Source: a bacterium CG2_30_54_10 (GTDB lineage: Bacteria; Muiribacteriota; Ozemobacteria; Ozemobacterales; Ozemobacteraceae). From it: a stretch of DNA of 7,708 bases. Of the stretch, positions 1 to 6,485 are shown piece after piece. Below the pieces are notes generated by a model that did not search any database, was not told where the DNA came from, and was given only the letters and a program-made list of their open reading frames with translations. Within the stretch, counting starts at the first letter, position 1; the number at the start of each line of letters is the position of its first letter. The position numbers and the translations under genes are program-made. Location: assembly GCA_001872985.1 (NCBI GenBank), contig MNYA01000429.1:1-7708 (forward strand), read 5' to 3'.

Positions 1-22
1 GAAATCCGTCAGCAAACTTGCT

Positions 23-145
23 AGACCCTAGCCGAAAAGCCCCGGCGTCCTACTCGTCTTGAAATGAAACATGAGTGTAGAAGGCGATCGCGCTTGGCGC
101 CAATTTGCCTGACCTGCCGAAAAAGTACCTTTTCGGCTAGGGTCT
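23..145. repeat. 17-bp inverted repeat, MITE-like
   Basis: The left arm at 23-39 (AGACCCTAGCCGAAAAG) is the exact reverse complement of 129-145, with 89 nt between them. The arms are flanked directly by TGCT at 19-22 and TGCT at 146-149, as expected for a 4-bp target-site duplication. The size (123 nt), the terminal inverted repeats, the flanking direct repeat and the lack of a coding frame fit a miniature inverted-repeat element. A long-range RNA stem in the 3' region of the sigma-factor transcript would fit equally well. No second copy exists in the window, so mobility is inference. Confidence 0.4.
116..137. other. Hairpin nested in the inverted repeat
   Basis: GCCGAAAA at 116-123 and TTTTCGGC at 130-137 form a perfect 8-bp stem with a 6-nt loop. 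The second half of this stem lies inside the right arm (129-145) of the larger inverted repeat, so the two structures compete for the same bases. No long T tract follows directly on either strand, so it is not a textbook intrinsic terminator, although it could end or stabilise the sigma-factor mRNA. Confidence 0.4.
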
Positions 146-235
146 TGCTACAGTGTCTTTTTGTACAATGCCGATTCTCCAGGTTTGGTAAATTGGCCCT
201 GGAAATCACCGAGAGGCGAAAAAAGGCCAGGACTT

Positions 236-1096
236 TCAGCTTCGGAAAATTTCCAGGGGCCCGAGGCGGCTGGGATGGCGAAGTTTCTGCATGGCCTGGG
301 CTTCGATCTGACGGACCCGCTCCCGGGTCAAGCCCAGAAGCTTTCCAATCTCCTCGAGAGTGCAGGAACGCTGAGATTGAAACCCGAACCGGAAATTGAT
401 CACCATCTTTTCCCTGTCGGTTAGCGCAAGGAGAACTTTTTGAATCTCTTCCTTCAGCGCGTTCCTCTCCGCTTTCTCTAGCGGGTCGGACAAAGGATCG
501 GGGATCGCATCTCGAAGCATGATGTCTTCCTCGGAGTCAACCGTTGTGGAATCCAACGACATGACAACCGGAGTGTCGAGCATGAACTTGCGAAGATCCT
601 GGGGCTTCATGCCCGCTCCGGCCGCAAGCTCATCAATAGAGGGCTTCCGATTGAACTTCTTGCTGAGAGCTTCCTCCAGCTTCTTCAGTTTGAGGGTCTG
701 GTGGACACGGTTAAGTGGAATCCGTATTGGGTGCGCGTGCATGGAGATCGTTTGGATGATCGCCTGCCGGATCCACCAGACCGCATAGGAAATGAACCTG
801 ACTTTGCGCTCATTGTTAAACCGGCGAGCAGCCCTCATCAACCCAAGATTTCCGACCGCGACCAGATCCTCAAACGGAACGTCATTTATGAATTTGTAGC
901 GTTTGGCTACCGAAACCACGAACCGCAGGTTCGAAAGTATCAAACGGGTTCTCGCACGCGGATCACCCGACTTGAACTTTTTCAGTAGAATTTCTTCCTC
1001 CCTCTTGGACAGGGGAGGATACCGCTTCAAATCGCCAAAGTATTCCCTCAGGAGACCATCTTGATGATAAGGCGCCCGCTGACGGTGGTCCATCAT
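236..1096 (-). CDS. Sigma-70 family RNA polymerase sigma factor
   Basis: This is a promoter-specificity subunit that directs RNA polymerase to -10/-35 promoters. It has 286 residues when started at the ATG at 1094-1096. That start has GGGAG (plus strand 1103-1107) 6 nt upstream. A TTG one codon earlier sits too close to this site, and the next ATG (1091-1093) is also possible. Region 1.2 covers about residues 14-44. Region 2 covers about 54-124, including NLRFVVSVAKRY, the GNLGLM core-binding segment and WWIRQAI at 107-113, the -10 recognition and melting helix. Region 3 is about 125-205. Region 4 is about 225-280, with a helix-turn-helix containing TRERVRQIEAQAMQKLR for -35 contact. Region 1.1 is absent, so it is much shorter than a full RpoD and close in length to RpoH or group 2 factors. 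The typical RpoH box is not evident. It may be a compact principal sigma or an alternative one. No anti-sigma gene is adjacent. Confidence 0.95.
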   Translation of the reverse strand: MMDHRQRAPYHQDGLLREYFGDLKRYPPLSKREEEILLKKFKSGDPRARTRLILSNLRFVVSVAKRYKFINDVPFEDLVAVGNLGLMRAARRFNNERKVRFISYAVWWIRQAIIQTISMHAHPIRIPLNRVHQTLKLKKLEEALSKKFNRKPSIDELAAGAGMKPQDLRKFMLDTPVVMSLDSTTVDSEEDIMLRDAIPDPLSDPLEKAERNALKEEIQKVLLALTDREKMVINFRFGFQSQRSCTLEEIGKLLGLTRERVRQIEAQAMQKLRHPSRLGPLEIFRS

Positions 1097-1154
1097 CAAC
1101 GGCTCCCGGGGATCAAATCGTTTTGCATCATGCGCTCCGCCGAAAACTCACTTC

Positions 1155-1183
1155 ATTATCGGTCATCGACGGTTTTTTGTAGA
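1155..1183 (-). promoter_or_regulatory. Candidate promoter of the sigma-factor gene
   Basis: On the minus strand, TCTACA (plus 1178-1183) matches the -35 consensus at 4 of 6 positions. GATAAT (plus 1155-1160) matches the -10 consensus at 5 of 6. The spacer is exactly 17 nt. It would start transcription near 1147 and give a leader of about 50 nt before the ATG at 1096. This agrees with the large gap from the preceding operon. It was found by eye, and such matches arise by chance, so it is only a candidate. Confidence 0.35.
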
Positions 1184-1273
1184 GGATAAAGTCAAATCGT
1201 ATCAGCTCAACAATTCGGGGGAAAAATGAAGGCAGGCTGGAGGGCGCAACGCGCTCGACTGCAGGGGATGAGC

Positions 1274-1294
1274 CTCGCGAATTTACTTCGCGAG
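1274..1294. other. Perfect 8-bp stem-loop in the spacer
   Basis: CTCGCGAA (1274-1281) pairs perfectly with TTCGCGAG (1287-1294) across a 5-nt loop. It lies about 180 nt after the DUF2325 stop and about 180 nt before the sigma start. Without a following T tract it is not a classical terminator. It could be a processing site, a protein-binding operator or a terminator of another type. The inverted repeat is certain; the role is unknown. Confidence 0.45.
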
Positions 1295-1304
1295 TCGAAG
1301 GGGT

Positions 1305-1449
1305 ACGCATGCCCCGAATGGCACTTAGATAAGGAAATTCTTGAGAAAATGCTCGGAATAAAATTCGTGTTCATCAGTGTTTACCCATCGTAGAAAAAAT
1401 ATTGGAGAAGCCAAAGTAGGCTTAACTAAGCACCATTCACGCATGCCCC
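1305..1449. repeat. 11-nt direct repeat ACGCATGCCCC
   Basis: ACGCATGCCCC occurs at 1305-1315 and again at 1439-1449, the second copy about 25 nt beyond the DUF2325 stop codon. Each copy contains the palindrome GCATGC. Two exact 11-mers in 145 nt are unlikely but not impossible by chance. They might mark an insertion or a pair of binding sites. No other support is visible. Confidence 0.25.
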
Positions 1450-1474
1450 CATTTATTGAGAAGTATTGCAAATC

Positions 1475-3742
1475 CTACAAACGGGTCGGCCGAAGAAACT
1501 CCACCAATTCCCGCAACACCCCGGAAACCCCGCGAACCTGCGAGAACAGCACCGGAACCCCGGCGGTGTGGGCTGCGGGAAGAAGCTCGCGAAGCAATGT
1601 ATGCGAAACCTGTTTGAGAACAACCACCAATGCTGCGGCGCCACCGAGACCCTCGCGCAAGCCTCCCGGACCGGAAAAACCTCCGCTCCACTCAACTTTC
1701 AGCCCGTGTTTGGCGAAAGCTTCATGATAACGACTTCCGACAATGTCGCCGCCAACGATCACTACACGTGAACCCTTGAAGTCAAACATGGCGGAATTCA
1801 GTTCAGCATGTTCCGCGGTTTCCTCAAGGCAGACCGAACAAACCTGACCCTCAGCTACTTTCTGCAAAAAAGCCGATTTTGCGGCAACCCGACAAGCCTC
1901 CTTCTCGCACACCAATGCCACAGAAAGCCTGCCGCGCAGGTCTCCCAGAACAAGCCGGAAATCTCTGTCGAATTCAACTCCGTCATCACGAATCCGGAAA
2001 GGAATCCCCTGCGCTTCAAGGAATTCTGAAAATCTGGTACGATCGAGCGAAATGAGCCTCCAGAAGCGCTGTATCGCTGCATATGTGGCAAAACGCCCGA
2101 CCTTCTTTTCCGCGTCACCTGAAAGGATCTGCAAAGCGCGAATACCCGGCCGGCGCTCTCCCAAGGCAGGCAAAAAAACGCCCTTCGCCACCCTTCCTTC
2201 ATGATTCTCGGCGACTGGCATCAGCACGGGAAGCTGTTCTCCGTCTGATTCCAGGAAATATGCATCATTACGCCGGGCAAGAAATCCGATAAACTCCTGC
2301 CTATTTCTGCTTTCAAGGCTCCATGCAGTTTTCAGATCAGCCGACAACAGCACCCACTCCCCTTCCACTGGAACCGGTGGTTGGAAACCGGATTCAGGAA
2401 CTTTAACCAAGCCTCCCCCGGAGGTTTCGACAAGAAAAAGGAACTCCCCTCCTCCGCCCTCTTGGCAGCGTGTTACAACCCTTCCAATACCGGTCTGACG
2501 AAAACTTTGCAAATCGGCTTCATTTCGAGTCGCTATCACTTGAAGATTGGCTATCTGCCGCGCCTGATCGCGAAAGCTTTCAAGATCAGCCCTGGCCTTG
2601 TCCAAATCATTTTTGAGCCGTTCCAAAGCAGAACTCTTGCGTGAAAGGAGAGCTTCAAGCTCCCGAATACGGTTCCGTGCTCCATAAAAAACTTCGCCCT
2701 TGTGAAAATCGGTCTGAGAACCCGTCACAGGAAGGTCTTGGGAAACCCGTTCAGCATGATCCGGCGCATGGATATCGGAAAGAATCTGCGGGTTTGACTT
2801 TAGGAATTCCAATTCTTCGCGTACGGATGCAATCCTGGCATTCTGTCTGTCAGCCTGCTCTTGAGCCGCAGCCAACGTCTTTCGCAAGCACGAAACCTCC
2901 TCGCCCTGCCTGGAAAGTCGCGTCTGAAGGAAAGCAAGCCCTTTCTCACTTTCCCGCAGTTGCTTTCGGACCCCTCGCAATTCTTCTCTGACTGCAGAAA
3001 GACGCGTATCAGCTGAAGGCGTTTCCGCGGTCGAAACGTGGGAAGGCGTTGCTGTAGATAAAGCGTTGGAAGCAGTTTCAACCTGTTTCGCCACCAGCGT
3101 CGAAGTATGAGACAGCGTCGAAGTCGGAGTCGGAGTCGGAGTTTGAGCCAGCGTCGAGGTCGGAGTCGGAGTTTGAGCCAGCGTCGAAGTCGGAGTTTGA
3201 GTCAGAGTCGGAGTTTGAGTCAGAGTCGGAGTCGGAGTTTGAGTCAGAGTCGGAGTTTGAACCAGCGTCAGCGGCAGCGGCAGCTTCAGTTTCGGCTCCG
3301 GCTCCGGCCTCGGAGCCGGATTCAGCACGGCCATGAACGCGTCGTACAGAGGTTTTGCAGATTCGCGAGGGTCGATCCGAGATAGAATCGCAATCTTGGC
3401 GGGGACGCCAAATTCTCCGTCACGAAGTCGCTTGAGAGAATCCGAATCCGCTGGAATTGTCGGAAAATTCATAGTCCGCGAGTTTGTTGTGAGCCAGGAG
3501 AAGAAAAGAACCCGCCGCAACGGTTCATCGTTGGCGGCGAATTTCATCAGGGCATCGGCAAATGGCCCCTTCCTCGCGATTCGACCGCTTTTGACGTATG
3601 GAGCGATCCGGCGCTGTAGCGGAGGATTATGGCTGGCGCAATCGAGAAGTACCGACTGGTCGAGATCTACAGCAATCATCCGAAGAAGCTGAAGATCATC
3701 TTGAAGCCGGGCGAAAATCGGATCCCAGTAAGGATCAGCCAT
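1475..3742 (-). CDS. Coiled-coil protein with C-terminal DUF2325 domain
   Basis: This is a protein of 755 residues and unknown function. Residues 1-140 look globular and helical. Residues 142-216 are an alternating dipeptide tract. Residues 245-315 and 352-412 are charged and heptad-like, probably coiled coil. Residues 415-545 look beta-rich. A cluster of cysteines at C612, C617, C635 and C638 (CX4C plus CX2C) could bind metal. Residues 656-755 match the DUF2325 pattern: VVIVGGDIVGSRYHEAFAKHG, which resembles a nucleotide-binding strand-loop, then a Ser-His pair (SHTLLREL) and a GVPVLF strand. There is no signal peptide or membrane segment, so it is likely cytoplasmic. The ATG at 3740-3742 overlaps the mutS stop by 8 nt and has AAGGAA 7 nt upstream, inside mutS, which suggests translational coupling. 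The DUF2325 assignment is recalled from family pattern. Linkage to mutS suggests, but does not show, a role near DNA repair. Confidence 0.85.
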   Translation of the reverse strand: MADPYWDPIFARLQDDLQLLRMIAVDLDQSVLLDCASHNPPLQRRIAPYVKSGRIARKGPFADALMKFAANDEPLRRVLFFSWLTTNSRTMNFPTIPADSDSLKRLRDGEFGVPAKIAILSRIDPRESAKPLYDAFMAVLNPAPRPEPEPKLKLPLPLTLVQTPTLTQTPTPTLTQTPTLTQTPTSTLAQTPTPTSTLAQTPTPTPTSTLSHTSTLVAKQVETASNALSTATPSHVSTAETPSADTRLSAVREELRGVRKQLRESEKGLAFLQTRLSRQGEEVSCLRKTLAAAQEQADRQNARIASVREELEFLKSNPQILSDIHAPDHAERVSQDLPVTGSQTDFHKGEVFYGARNRIRELEALLSRKSSALERLKNDLDKARADLESFRDQARQIANLQVIATRNEADLQSFRQTGIGRVVTRCQEGGGGEFLFLVETSGGGLVKVPESGFQPPVPVEGEWVLLSADLKTAWSLESRNRQEFIGFLARRNDAYFLESDGEQLPVLMPVAENHEGRVAKGVFLPALGERRPGIRALQILSGDAEKKVGRFATYAAIQRFWRLISLDRTRFSEFLEAQGIPFRIRDDGVEFDRDFRLVLGDLRGRLSVALVCEKEACRVAAKSAFLQKVAEGQVCSVCLEETAEHAELNSAMFDFKGSRVVIVGGDIVGSRYHEAFAKHGLKVEWSGGFSGPGGLREGLGGAAALVVVLKQVSHTLLRELLPAAHTAGVPVLFSQVRGVSGVLRELVEFLRPTRL
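1829..1909 (-). other. Four-cysteine cluster, possible metal site
   Basis: Residues C612 and C617 (CX4C) and C635 and C638 (CX2C) of the DUF2325 protein sit just before its C-terminal domain. Paired cysteines at this spacing can hold zinc or an iron-sulfur cluster. The only other cysteines in the protein (C35, C285, C426) are isolated. Metal binding is inference. Confidence 0.35.
3095..3319 (-). repeat. Hexanucleotide-derived alternating dipeptide tract
   Basis: This is a low-complexity stretch inside the DUF2325 gene. On the plus strand it is built from degenerate 6-nt units such as GTCGGA, GTTTGA and GTCAGA. The protein alternates strictly from residue 142 to 216: first Pro-X and Leu-X pairs, then threonine at almost every odd position from 159 to 215 (exceptions at 161, 189, 199 and 211). 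Larger blocks such as TSTLAQTPTP recur, so units have also duplicated in groups. It links the N-terminal globular part to the coiled coil and is probably a flexible linker. Confidence 0.9.
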
Positions 3743-6485
3743 TTGCGATTTCCTTCAGCCGGGCGAGGAGATTGAGTGCTTCGAGCGGGGTTATGTTGTC
3801 CAGGTTGATCCCCCGAACCGTGTCGGTCAGAACGTGTTGAGGAGAGAAAAGCGAAAGCTGCTGGGGAGGGGCGTTTGCGGAAGGCTTCCTGACCGATCGG
3901 GTAACCCGTCCGACCTCATCCTGTTCGGTCTTCTCGAGTTCGAAAAGGATTTCCTTGGCCCGATCGGTCACAACGGTTGGAATTCCCGCAAGCCGCGCCA
4001 CCTCAATTCCATAGGATTTGTTGGATGGGCCTTCCCTGATCTCATGCAGGAACACCATGTCGCCGCTCTTCTCATCATGCTGAACCGCGACGTTCAGGTT
4101 GAACAGTCGGGGCATAACGGGGACCAGTTCGGTCAACTCGTGGTAGTGGGTTGCAAACAATGTCCGGGCATCAATTTTCTGGTGGACATGCTCGAGGATC
4201 GCCCATGCCAGAGCCAGACCGTCGAATGTCGAGGTTCCGCGCCCGATCTCATCAAGGATCAGAAGGCTACGGCCGGTCGCATTCTTCAAAATCAGGGAAG
4301 TTTCCATCATCTCGACCATGAAGGTAGACTGGCCCCTGATGAGGTTGTCCGAGGCGCCGACTCGGGTGAAGATCCGGTCGACGATGCCGATCACCGCAGA
4401 ATCGGCCGGTACGTAGGATCCGATTTGGGCGAGCAGGACAATCTGAGCCGTCTGACGCAAAAATGTCGACTTTCCGGCCATGTTCGGGCCGGTGATGATC
4501 GCCTGTCGGCGCGTCGAATCAAGATGGGTGTCGTTGGAATGGAACTCTCCCGCCTCAATGAACAACTCGACAACGGGATGCCTTCCACGGATGATGGAAA
4601 GGATCGGCTCTTCGACGATCTTCGGCCGGACAAACCTGCGTTCCTGGGCAAGGTGGGCCAGCGATGCGAGAACGTCGAGCATCGCGATCCCGGCGGCGGC
4701 CCTCTGGATGGGTTGAATGCAATCGCGGATTTTCCCAACAAGCTTCTCGTAGAGATCCTTTTCGATCGCAATTGTTTTTTCGTTAGCCGAAAACACCTTG
4801 GTCTCGTAGTCTTTCAGTTCGGCGGTGATGTAACGTTCACCTGTGGTCAGGGTCTGCTTCCTGACATAGTAAGGCGGAGCTTTCTCTGAAAGGCTCTTGG
4901 AAATTTCGATGAAGTAGCCGAAAACGCTATTGCGACGAACCCTCAAAGTCTTGATCCCCGTGGCCTCGCGCTCTTTTTCCTCAAACAATTGAAGCCAGCG
5001 GTCGCCGTCGCGTTGAAGCCCGCGCAGTTCGTCAAGCGCGGGGTCGACCCCATCGGCGATGAACCCGCCATCAGTCAGAAACGGGGGAAGATTGTCGCGA
5101 AGCATTTTGGAAATGGTCTGGGCCAACTCGGGAATCGGAGCGAGTTCGTCGGCTAACGCGGCAAGGGGCGAGAATTCTTCCCTGCGCCCGCTTGTGGGAG
5201 AGAGCCGGGGGTAGGGCTCAGCGATCAGATTTTGCAGCCCGGGAAGTCTTTCCAGACCGGCGCCCAGAGCCTGGGCATCACGGGGATTTCTGCTTCCCAG
5301 GATGATCCTGGAAAGAAGCCTTTCGAGATCGGGAACGCCTTTCATTCCCTGCCTCAGCTCAGCCAGAAGAACGGCTGAACCATGCAAGCAGGCGACCCGT
5401 TCCTGCCGTTCAAGGATGGGGGCAGTCTGAATAAGGGGCTTCAGAAGCCATCTTTTCAAAAGCCTTGCGCCCATCGGTGTCAGGGTCCGATTTATCACTT
5501 CAAACAATGTACCACCCAGACCCCGTTCTTTGCCGTCGGGCATCAACTCAAGGTTTCTAAGTGTGGCCTCGTCGAGCACCATCCCATCGCCCAACCTGTA
5601 GGGTTGGGGAAAGCGAAGGTGGCTCAGAGAACATTTCTGGGTATCGAGCAGGTAGGCGGCGAGGATTCCGAGAGTTCGAAGCTCCAGCCCAGCCATTGAG
5701 AGGAAACGCGCTTTCGGTTCGCGGGGGTAAAGTCCGGTCAGGTTTTCCACCGCATCCAACTCGGAAACCCGCGCTGGGTGGATCTCGACCTTGAGGCCGG
5801 CCCAGGGATGTTTTCCAGCTCCGACTCCAGCTCGGGCTCCGGCTCCGGCTACTTCTTCGCCGGTCTCTAAAAAAAGGATTTCCCGGGGGGCGAGGCGGGT
5901 GAACTCTTCGGGCAAAAGGCCCATCTCGGCACGATCCCCGTTCGTGACGATCACCTCACCAGTCGAAAGTTCGACCCCGGCAAGGCAGAACCTTTCAGCT
6001 CGGTTACCGAACGCCACCAACCAATTGTTGGAATTTTCTTCCAAAAGCTGTGGATCGGCAATCGTGCCTGGGGTAAGAATGCGGATTATTTCTCGTTTGA
6101 CCAGGCCCTTCGCCAGCTTGGGGTCTTCCATCTGTTCGCAAATAGCAACAGTAAACCCCTTTTGTACAAGCTTCGAAATATACCCCATCGCGCTGTGATA
6201 CGGGACCCCCGCCAGCGGAACAGGCTTCCCGCTATGTTTCCCGCGAGCGGTAAGGGTGATCTGAAGCTCACGAGAAGCGATAACGGCGTCCTCGAAAAAT
6301 GTCTCGTAGAAGTCACCGCACCTGAAGAGCAGCAGCGCGTGCGGGTTCTTGGCCTTCAGATCCCGGTATTGCTGAAGAAGCGGAGAGAGCCCTTTCTCAT
6401 CGGAAGGGCCGGAGCTCGTGGAGGCGACTTTTTGAGCAACGGGACCGTTTTTTCCTGTCGGTTCAATCGAGGATGATTCGTTCAT
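3735..6485 (-). CDS. mutS: DNA mismatch repair protein MutS
   Basis: MutS recognises base mismatches and small loops in new DNA and, with ATP, recruits MutL. Using the ATG at 6483-6485 gives 916 residues. This start has GGAA about 9 nt upstream and overlaps the DUF362 gene by only 23 nt; an in-frame start at 6575 would overlap it by 113 nt. The N-terminal domain shows GDFYE at 57-61, containing the Phe-X-Glu mismatch-reading motif. The connector domain carries an Ala-Gly insertion at about 213-224. Core and clamp domains follow. The ATPase has Walker A GPNMAGKST at 666-674, the segment STFMVEMMET, and Walker B LLILDEIGRGTST with Asp-Glu at 745-746. QLSLF at 876-880 matches the beta-clamp binding motif, and the C-terminal helical LTPLEAL-like end is present. 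It is slightly longer than typical bacterial MutS1 (about 850-880), because of an N-terminal tail and the insertion. All key residues appear intact. Confidence 0.98.
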   Translation of the reverse strand: MNESSSIEPTGKNGPVAQKVASTSSGPSDEKGLSPLLQQYRDLKAKNPHALLLFRCGDFYETFFEDAVIASRELQITLTARGKHSGKPVPLAGVPYHSAMGYISKLVQKGFTVAICEQMEDPKLAKGLVKREIIRILTPGTIADPQLLEENSNNWLVAFGNRAERFCLAGVELSTGEVIVTNGDRAEMGLLPEEFTRLAPREILFLETGEEVAGAGARAGVGAGKHPWAGLKVEIHPARVSELDAVENLTGLYPREPKARFLSMAGLELRTLGILAAYLLDTQKCSLSHLRFPQPYRLGDGMVLDEATLRNLELMPDGKERGLGGTLFEVINRTLTPMGARLLKRWLLKPLIQTAPILERQERVACLHGSAVLLAELRQGMKGVPDLERLLSRIILGSRNPRDAQALGAGLERLPGLQNLIAEPYPRLSPTSGRREEFSPLAALADELAPIPELAQTISKMLRDNLPPFLTDGGFIADGVDPALDELRGLQRDGDRWLQLFEEKEREATGIKTLRVRRNSVFGYFIEISKSLSEKAPPYYVRKQTLTTGERYITAELKDYETKVFSANEKTIAIEKDLYEKLVGKIRDCIQPIQRAAAGIAMLDVLASLAHLAQERRFVRPKIVEEPILSIIRGRHPVVELFIEAGEFHSNDTHLDSTRRQAIITGPNMAGKSTFLRQTAQIVLLAQIGSYVPADSAVIGIVDRIFTRVGASDNLIRGQSTFMVEMMETSLILKNATGRSLLILDEIGRGTSTFDGLALAWAILEHVHQKIDARTLFATHYHELTELVPVMPRLFNLNVAVQHDEKSGDMVFLHEIREGPSNKSYGIEVARLAGIPTVVTDRAKEILFELEKTEQDEVGRVTRSVRKPSANAPPQQLSLFSPQHVLTDTVRGINLDNITPLEALNLLARLKEIANG
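5814..5849 (-). repeat. Ala-Gly hexanucleotide repeat inside mutS
   Basis: Six consecutive 6-nt units of the form GCN/GTN-GGA (one with CGA) encode AGAGARAGVGAG at residues 213-224 of MutS. By comparison with the E. coli domain layout this lies in the connector domain, probably in a surface loop, so it is unlikely to disturb ATP or mismatch binding. On the plus strand it reads as GCTCCG-like units. Confidence 0.8.

Larger units (their letters stand above)
1..235. other. Non-coding left flank with inverted repeat
   Basis: No convincing gene is seen here. Short open frames exist, but they are translations of the inverted-repeat sequence and lack family features or a good ribosome binding site. 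The stretch lies 3' of the minus-strand sigma-factor gene and would form its 3' untranslated region. It holds a 17-bp inverted repeat, a nested 8-bp hairpin and the 10-nt palindrome TTGGCGCCAA at 94-103, each discussed separately. I see no hairpin followed by a T tract directly after the sigma stop codon that would qualify as a standard intrinsic terminator. Confidence 0.6.
1097..1474. other. Intergenic spacer between DUF2325 and sigma genes
   Basis: This 375-nt spacer separates two minus-strand genes. It contains a candidate promoter for the sigma gene (1155-1183), a perfect 8-bp stem-loop (1274-1294), an 11-nt direct repeat and a 10-nt quasi-periodic segment (1364-1383), each described separately. 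A 60-codon open frame at 1128-1310 has no recognisable features and is probably not a gene. A weak 5-bp hairpin at 1408-1423 is followed on the minus strand, after about 15 nt, by a run of T. It is too weak to call as the terminator of the upstream operon. Confidence 0.6.

Noticed and set aside
84..91. GCGATCGC, the HIP1 octamer abundant in cyanobacteria.
   Set aside because: I noted this single copy only and did not see the repeated occurrence expected of a cyanobacterial genome.
21..209. A 62-codon minus-strand frame and overlapping plus-strand frames in the left flank.
   Set aside because: They translate the inverted-repeat DNA, have no known features and no convincing ribosome binding site.
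1128..1310. A 60-codon minus-strand frame upstream of the sigma gene.
   Set aside because: It contains the stem-loop and the candidate promoter, has no family resemblance, and looks like chance.
1393..1423. AAGCC/GGCTT hairpin as terminator of the DUF2325 operon.
   Set aside because: The stem is only 5 bp and the T run starts about 15 nt after it, so it does not fit an intrinsic terminator.
3095..3319. The period-6 tract as a possible CRISPR array.
   Set aside because: It has no repeat-spacer alternation; units are contiguous, degenerate 6-mers in a continuous reading frame.
3834..4889. A 351-codon open frame on the plus strand, antisense to mutS.
   Set aside because: It lies wholly within the clear mutS gene, its translation shows no recognisable domain, and long antisense frames are common opposite GC-rich coding sequence.
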